Assembly (NCBI RefSeq): GCF_947623445.1
Contig: NC_135248.1
Coordinates: 10,292,977 to 10,356,976 of the forward strand
Direction of reading: 5' to 3'
DNA length: 64,000 nucleotides
Source: Clavelina lepadiformis
Lineage: Eukaryota > Chordata > Ascidiacea > Aplousobranchia > Clavelinidae
Shown: one piece after another, positions 58,701-64,000 of the stretch
Layout of the letters: every line of letters starts with the position of its first letter
Numbering within the stretch: position 1 is the first letter of the stretch
Made by a program: the position numbers and the translations under genes
The notes under the pieces: model-generated
Seen by the model: only the letters and a program-made list of their open reading frames with translations
Told to the model about the DNA's origin: nothing
Databases searched by the model: none

Positions 58701-59960
58701 GTTAAATACGTTTTACAATCTAAATACTGTTTGTTTATTTCACAGTATATAATAATATTTTGCTACGTCTGCATAGCTATGCTACTTAAACCAATGGCGT
58801 TTAATAGTTAATGTGCTTCAAAAAATTTATAACTAATTTGCTAACAAAAGTTTTAGATTTGCTCAAAACGACTTAAATTTGACGCAAAAGTAAAGTTATG
58901 TTGCGTATTCTGTGAAAGCACAGTGGTAGGCTATATTGGTAAAAGCAGAAAGGGGTCTTCCTGCAACATATTTAATGAGCCTGAAAACCCAACCTAATAG
59001 AACCATCACGCTGATCCGCTCTTGTATACTACATCAGCCGGATCATGCACAAATTGTTATGCATTCGTAGAATATTTACCTTTTGACCAAACACACACGA
59101 AGCTAGAAGAAGCACGATTGCTCCCAGCATTGAAAGAGAGGCAAATGCCATTCCTCCAATTAGGATAATGTTCCAGAGATTTTTATAAATAATTGCATCC
59201 GAATTCCAGATGAATTCAGGTCTTTCTTTTGTACTTCTCTTAAACTCTTCGACTCGATATACTAAAAATCCAACACAAAATCCCTGAAAAAAAAACATTA
59301 AGAATTTCACATCTGTGCTATAAGATTAATTACTTAATAGTAAATAAATTCAACAAACGAACTTAAAGCCAACCATAATATACACACTATGTACAAGATC
59401 CCCGTAGACAAACTTCCAGCACCGAGACTGCAAAATCCACAGCAAGAATAGACGATGGGTTTATGACTTGGATTTTCCTTAAACCATGGTCTATCAAAAC
59501 TTTCTTCATCTACATCAATAATGGAAGACCCTCCAAAGCTAACGGAACCCAGGCTTTCATCGCGTGGAGGTAAAGTGGAATGGGATTCTTTGGCGGTCTT
59601 TCGTCTATCACGAGATCTTCCTCTTTCGCTAGATCCTACACTTCCTCTTGAGACTCCTGCTTCCGATAAGTCTCTTGTTGAACTTGTTTCCGATAGACCG
59701 CTTGCATTTGACGTGCTCCTTCCTGATATCCGACTCTCTATGGAAGCGGTTCTACTGGTATTGGTTTTTTCACTCCCTTTTGAGTTTCTTTTCCCGCTCT
59801 TCAGACCCTTAGAAGATTTTCCGCGCTTTTTCCTTTTTCCTCTTGTCTTTGATGTACTTTTCGACGAAGCATCGCGCTTTCGTTTTACTTTCTTCTTTAC
59901 TTTCGGATCAAACTCTTTAACTACTTCTTTCTTTTTCTTCTTTTTCATTGTTAATTTCAT
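52753..59960 (-). CDS. Four-pass membrane protein with long cytosolic tail, family not recognised
   Basis: Exons: 59960-59355, 59283-59080, 58544-58308, 58197-58041, 57956-57884, 57730-57510, 56809-56739, 56575-56470, 56337-55918, 55540-54571, 54194-53858, 53724-53650 and 52791-52753; about 1171 residues. All phases agree. Weak points: the donor after exon 1 is poor, and exon 7 needs a GC donor or an earlier GT. N-terminus: Lys-rich (MKKKKKKEVVKEF), then Ser/Arg-rich. A CCGFCSL motif (173-177) precedes membrane segment 1 (~183-213); segments 2 (238-266), 3 (279-306) and 4 (338-360) follow. The ~800-residue tail is Ser/Pro/Arg/Tyr-rich with PPVY (834-837), PPSY (847-850) and a Tyr/Gly run (~798-824), and ends -LHVI. 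The Cys motif, four helices and PPxY recall LAPTM4/5, but the length does not. An alternative end inside exon 9 would stop at 55895. Function unknown. Confidence 0.72.
56887..57431. mobile_element. hAT-like MITE in an intron of the four-pass gene
   Basis: About 545 bp with imperfect inverted ends: left TGGTGATCAGTAACGAAGTA, right (inverted) TGGTGGTCAAAGTAACTACA. The interior repeats TACTTAAGTA / ACTTCTACTT words on both sides. No coding frame of note and no clear target duplication. It lies wholly between two coding exons. Confidence 0.6.
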
Positions 59961-61260
59961 ACTTCCGGTTGTTAATGGTGTTACCTATTCATAACCTTAA
60001 CTTAAACGAATGCTAACCTCCTATAAAAGGATATACCATACAGTTTTCATAATGAATGGTTAAATGAAAAGCACTACTAGCCTGTGACAACTGTAAGTTG
60101 TGATCCAAAATCCACCTTCCAGTCGTATTTAAGAAAATCCGTCTAATCCAAACTCAAAGAACGTATCTGGTTTGGTCCTGAACTATACTGTATAACCTAC
60201 AAGCTTAGTTTTTTTCAATATGCTATCTTTGTAACAAAGTGGTAAAGATTAATTATTATAGGAATTCTCAACCACGTAACATAGTGTGTTACCAACATAT
60301 AATTGCATAGCAATTACGTGACGAAAGCAAATTATAATCACACAAGCTCATCAACTGACGTGGCTCCTTAAACAAACTTGAATATCAAAAATAAGATTAA
60401 AAAATCGCTTATGCCCAAAAATCTGACAATCCTGAAAAATATCGTAACAAAGCCGCAGTCACAAGCCATGCTGACTAGCCATCATCAAAGTCTATTACTT
60501 TTTCTTCCAACATTTGAAAACCCAAAGGTTTTCTTTGAATAATTGAAACTGACAAGCCTGTGTCACATAGTCTAAGTAAGGGTAAACTTGCTTTTTATTT
60601 GCTGATGCAGATATTCAGCAATCAGTGTATAATTTCCGTCACCTTCAAAGTTTATGCTTTTGTCTTGGACTAAACTCGACATGCATACTTTTATAAAGTG
60701 TTTTGACGACTTAATAAGCTACTCTGAGAATTAAGAAACTATATTCCGTTCACATATGGCAATTATAACCCATAAAAAGCTATCTGTCCTGTACCTACAT
60801 TTTACTTAAAGCTTTCGTCACACATAGAAATGTTTGTTATTACCTACAGTTTTGCGGTGATAAATTTCAAGTTATTATGCTTTGATACCGTTACCGTCTG
60901 ACAAAACCAGACTTTCAACTTCGAAGTAATCAAAGGTAACATGAACAACGAGACACGTGTTTTCTCTTTACTGTATTTTGCCTCGGGCGACTAGGAAGGT
61001 TTACAACAAAAATGGCACTTGATAATGACTCTTATTTTTATGCCTTTGAAAACAATAAGACTTGTCCGTCAGTCTATCAAATCGTTTGTTCTTTTCGTTA
61101 AACCGTTCTTGACTAAATAAAAATTCTGCCTACTTTTCACGGCATAAGTATGTCATGGGACCACTGATTTCTACTACATTGTAAGTTAATTATTTTTTGC
61201 AAGCAAATGTCATGTCAATCGGTTATGTTCGTTGACGTAGCAGTAAAACCAATGCTGGGG
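59961..61260. other. Spacer upstream of the four-pass gene
   Basis: 1.3 kb. It should hold the promoter of the four-pass gene. An in-frame TAG lies 27 bp before its start codon. No repeat or RNA gene recognised. Confidence 0.45.
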
Positions 61261-61352
61261 TCACAATATGGGCCCTGTTTGGTACCCAGCGATGCTGCTG
61301 TTGTAATATCCTTGACCAAGGTATGAACGACGCCTTCTCCTATTCATTGGTC
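61261..61352 (-). CDS. Candidate alternative last exon of SPAG7
   Basis: An acceptor (TTTACCAG) followed by 92 nt, open only in the frame that needs a phase 1 donor, ends in TGA. It encodes PMNRRRRRSYLGQGYYNSS and 11 more residues. SPAG7 exon 5 ends in phase 1, so joining it here would replace the usual C-terminus. It may equally be a chance frame or an exon of another transcript. Confidence 0.35.
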
Positions 61353-61850
61353 CTGGTAAACATTTCAAAATTCAAGCAACAAGAATAAAAAAAATAAAAT
61401 AAAGATCGAAACTTGCACAAAACCTAGCTTCGTAAACGAATCTCGAAAAATTATGAATCATCGCTGAGTTGAGTCGTTCAAAATTTTTACTCAGTCCGAG
61501 GATAAATTTTCTGATAACATGTCTTGCAGTATTGTATTAAAAGGCTTTGTTCACACTTAAGCCTACAGTTAATTCTCAATCTTTTTCAAAATGCGTTTTA
61601 GCAAATATTTCATCACAAACTGTTTCTACCAAATCTGTGTATTGCAAAAATTCTACCCAAATAAGATCAAAAATTGAAGAAACACTGATATTAAAAAGTT
61701 GGTTGTCAAAATCTAAACGCCAAAATCATTTGCGCTAGTCAGAAGACCAGAGATGAGAGATTTGTAATTACTGCAGCACAAAAACGTACGTAACATTGCT
61801 TCTCTGGCAAAATTACCGAAGTTTTAACAATATTGTGTTAAAATTTTGTG

Positions 61851-63830
61851 TCATGGATCATCAGCGTTTGACTGAACTTTTTGTTTCTTTTTGGCTCGAA
61901 TCTCGTTCAGCGTTTCCTCGATGGAACGCTGATCCCGCTTATTACGACTGGGCACTGTAAAAATCACAATAAGCAATAAAAAAATTACACTCAGCGACTG
62001 GTACAAACCAACAAAACAGGTGAGGTTTCGCAGATATACCCATTCCGAAAGATTTGTTAGCTTCTGTCTTCCTAGCGGCATCTTTCGCGGCCGAAGTGCC
62101 TATTAAGTGGTTGTACTTGTCTTTGTAATTGGAGGTGGGTTCACTTTTCTCCAACGGTGTTGGGTTTTCATCAGCTTTTAACCGTTCTTCCTGCGCTACC
62201 TAGCGGTGATAGAATTGCGATGACAGCTTAGGTTTCACTGATGTGTTTTTCAAACATTATGTTGTCATTGATATCAAAATTACAGCTAAGGAAACTAAGG
62301 TTGATAATTTTATCTTTTCTAAAGATTATGTTTCCAAGTTTCCCATTAAATACACTACGGGATGAAGCTACAATTGATCTTTTGCGAATACCTTTTGCTG
62401 TTTCAACGCTTCTGCTTTCTCGTTGCTCCAAATTTCTCCTCTTTTGTAAGCGTCGATTTCTTCTTCACTCGGAGGATGATCTTTTTTAAACAACATCACA
62501 TGCCTAACAAACATAGATATCCACTACACATACTGATAACAAGAGTTACGCAACAATGTCAACATAGACCTAACCAATGGCAAAGAAAGAACAACCAGGC
62601 ATTGTTATAAAATATGAGTGCAACCAATAAAAAATACAAGAAATAAGCACTGTTTCACTGTAGATGAAGACAATATTGCAAAATCACAAACTGGCTCGAA
62701 TGATATTAATTGATGAAACTACATTATGAAAAAATTAAAATGTGAAACTAGAAATTTCACTGTAGAACCTGCATTAGGGAGTGGACACCACTCTCCCAAT
62801 AAACAACTAACTGCGACTAACATCCTTATGCATAGACAAGAGAACTCTACAATGATAAAACAAGTTAGGTGTATGCTTCAAAGGGAACCATCTGATGTTT
62901 TGTACAACTTCTTCTATAAAGCTGGCTTGTTAAGTAACACGATGCAGGTCGTGCATTTATTCAAAATATTTACAAATAGTATATTCCATTAAAGGAATTA
63001 AAAACAGTGGTCGTGGTGCTATTTTTATGCTGATTGAAAAGCACAAAATTTTAATTAAAATGTGCACCTGTCAATCATTATGATAACACTAACCCACCTG
63101 TCGTGCTCCTCTACACCAAATGCTTGTGATGTTAACCCTGCTTCCTCTGCCATTTCATGTCTGCAATAAAATCGTTAAATTTGTTTCTCTTCAACATTAA
63201 AGACAATAAAACCATAATAACCAGTCAATTAATACATCATCAAATAGTACAACTGGGTTCACAAGCGTACTTTGTATTTCATTTTATACACACTTGGAAA
63301 AATGTAAATTAATTATTATCTATTATATGCCAAATGTGCAAGTTTAACTAAAGTAGCCTTTCAAAATCATACGTCACAACTAATGAAAAAATTTACACTA
63401 GGCTTCTTTCTAGCTTGTTCATTGGTTTCAAACTTTTTCTTGTTTCAGAGGAGTTTTTGGCAAAATCTGAAATCGCTGTTTGTATTTCTTTCTGAAATTT
63501 TTCTTTTTGCAACCTATTTTGCTTTTTTAGTTTTTCCAGTTTGGCTTCCTCCTCTGCAGAAATGAATAAACACAGTTTAAACATTGTTATTAAACAAAAT
63601 ACAATAAGTTCCATTAGAAGTACTTACAATATGCTCAACAAAGAATTATTCTTGCAAATGCTTTCCAAAACATGAACCGGATGGTAAATGCGCTGTTCTT
63701 ATGGCAGATACAGGAAGGTAACCATAACTAAGTTGAAAAGGAAATCACCTTTTGCTTTTTTTCTTACACTTTCCGGCACGCTTGGAGGTTTTTCCATAGA
63801 ACCAAGGATGGATCCTAGAAGGTCAGCCAT
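61851..63830 (-). CDS. SPAG7: Sperm-associated antigen 7 (R3H-domain protein)
   Basis: Nuclear R3H-domain protein thought to bind single-stranded nucleic acid; the detailed role is poorly defined even in vertebrates. Exons: 63830-63749, 63553-63397, 63160-63098, 62503-62392, 62199-62040 and 61954-61851; 225 residues (human 227), GT-AG and in phase throughout. N-terminus [17 protein letters not shown] is nearly identical to the vertebrate one. A charged coiled segment follows (~30-48), then the R3H domain (~50-112) with its RxxxH core in [20 protein letters not shown]. The C-terminal part has [10 protein letters not shown] and [17 protein letters not shown], then [20 protein letters not shown]. 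It is the best-conserved gene in the window. It runs in the same direction as the four-pass gene, 1.9 kb away, too far to suggest an operon. Confidence 0.95.
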
Positions 63831-64000
63831 TTTGCATTGAGTTGATAACAAATCTTAAAACTGTTTCCGAAAATCAAGTAAACACAACTTAAACCTGTAT
63901 TAAAAAGATATTAAGGCCTCTATGAGCACAACAAAGTCTACGTAAAAATTTTTTTAGATATTGCCGAAAGCTATGAATTAATATGCCCAAAATATCTCAA
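63831..64000. other. SPAG7 5' flank
   Basis: 170 bp upstream of the SPAG7 start. AT-rich; no gene or named element seen. Confidence 0.4.

Noticed and set aside
59521..59994. 157-codon plus-strand open frame
   Set aside because: Antisense shadow of the Lys/Ser/Arg-rich first exon of the four-pass gene; the Phe/Leu/Ser-rich product is what its complement gives.

Overview
The window is AT-rich, intron-dense animal genomic DNA with vertebrate-like orthologues. They are split by GT-AG introns, some very short, among many small DNA-transposon (MITE) copies. There are no bacterial operons, rRNA, tRNA or CRISPR. The gene content and compactness fit an invertebrate deuterostome, most likely a tunicate such as Ciona. 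That assignment is inference: no sequence here is diagnostic of species. All exon models were built by hand from reading frame, splice sites and remembered family motifs, and each has consistent intron phases from exon to exon.

Layout: (1) 1-3402, minus: glutathione synthetase, nine coding exons, the last ~18 residues lying beyond the left edge. (2) 6032-9089, plus: rhomboid protease RHBDD1/RHBDL4, seven exons, complete, with UIM and p97-binding motifs. (3) 10388-13021, minus: SZRD1 (SUZ domain), five exons, convergent with RHBDD1; its intron 1 is only 72 nt, frame-preserving and stop-free. A pogo/Tigger-like MITE (11920-12529) sits in the long intron before exon 3. (4) 13022-21195: gene-poor, with one isolated candidate terminal exon on the minus strand (18218-18354). 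(5) 21196-32658, minus: a tandem cluster of secreted DNase I-type endonucleases. Copy A (21709-23293) is a decayed pseudogene cut off by a transposon-derived fragment. Copies B (24605-26235) and C (29105-32658) look intact, have seven exons each and share a nearly identical exon 5. A broken LINE reverse transcriptase lies between B and C. (6) 34749-45250, minus: a complete ten-exon Shaker-type (Kv1) potassium channel, including one GC-AG intron. (7) 45251-52752: 7.5 kb with nothing recognised. (8) 52753-59960, minus: a thirteen-exon gene for an unrecognised ~1171-residue four-pass membrane protein with a very long Ser/Pro/Tyr/Arg-rich tail, two PPxY motifs and a PDZ-ligand-like end. (9) 61851-63830, minus: SPAG7 (R3H domain), six exons, with a phase-compatible candidate alternative last exon at 61261-61352.

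The genes do not form one pathway: they are housekeeping (glutathione synthesis, ER proteolysis, RNA-binding SUZ and R3H proteins), secretory (DNases) and membrane (Kv1, four-pass protein) neighbours. The points most worth a second look are the DNase cluster with its signs of gene conversion, and the unrecognised four-pass tail protein.
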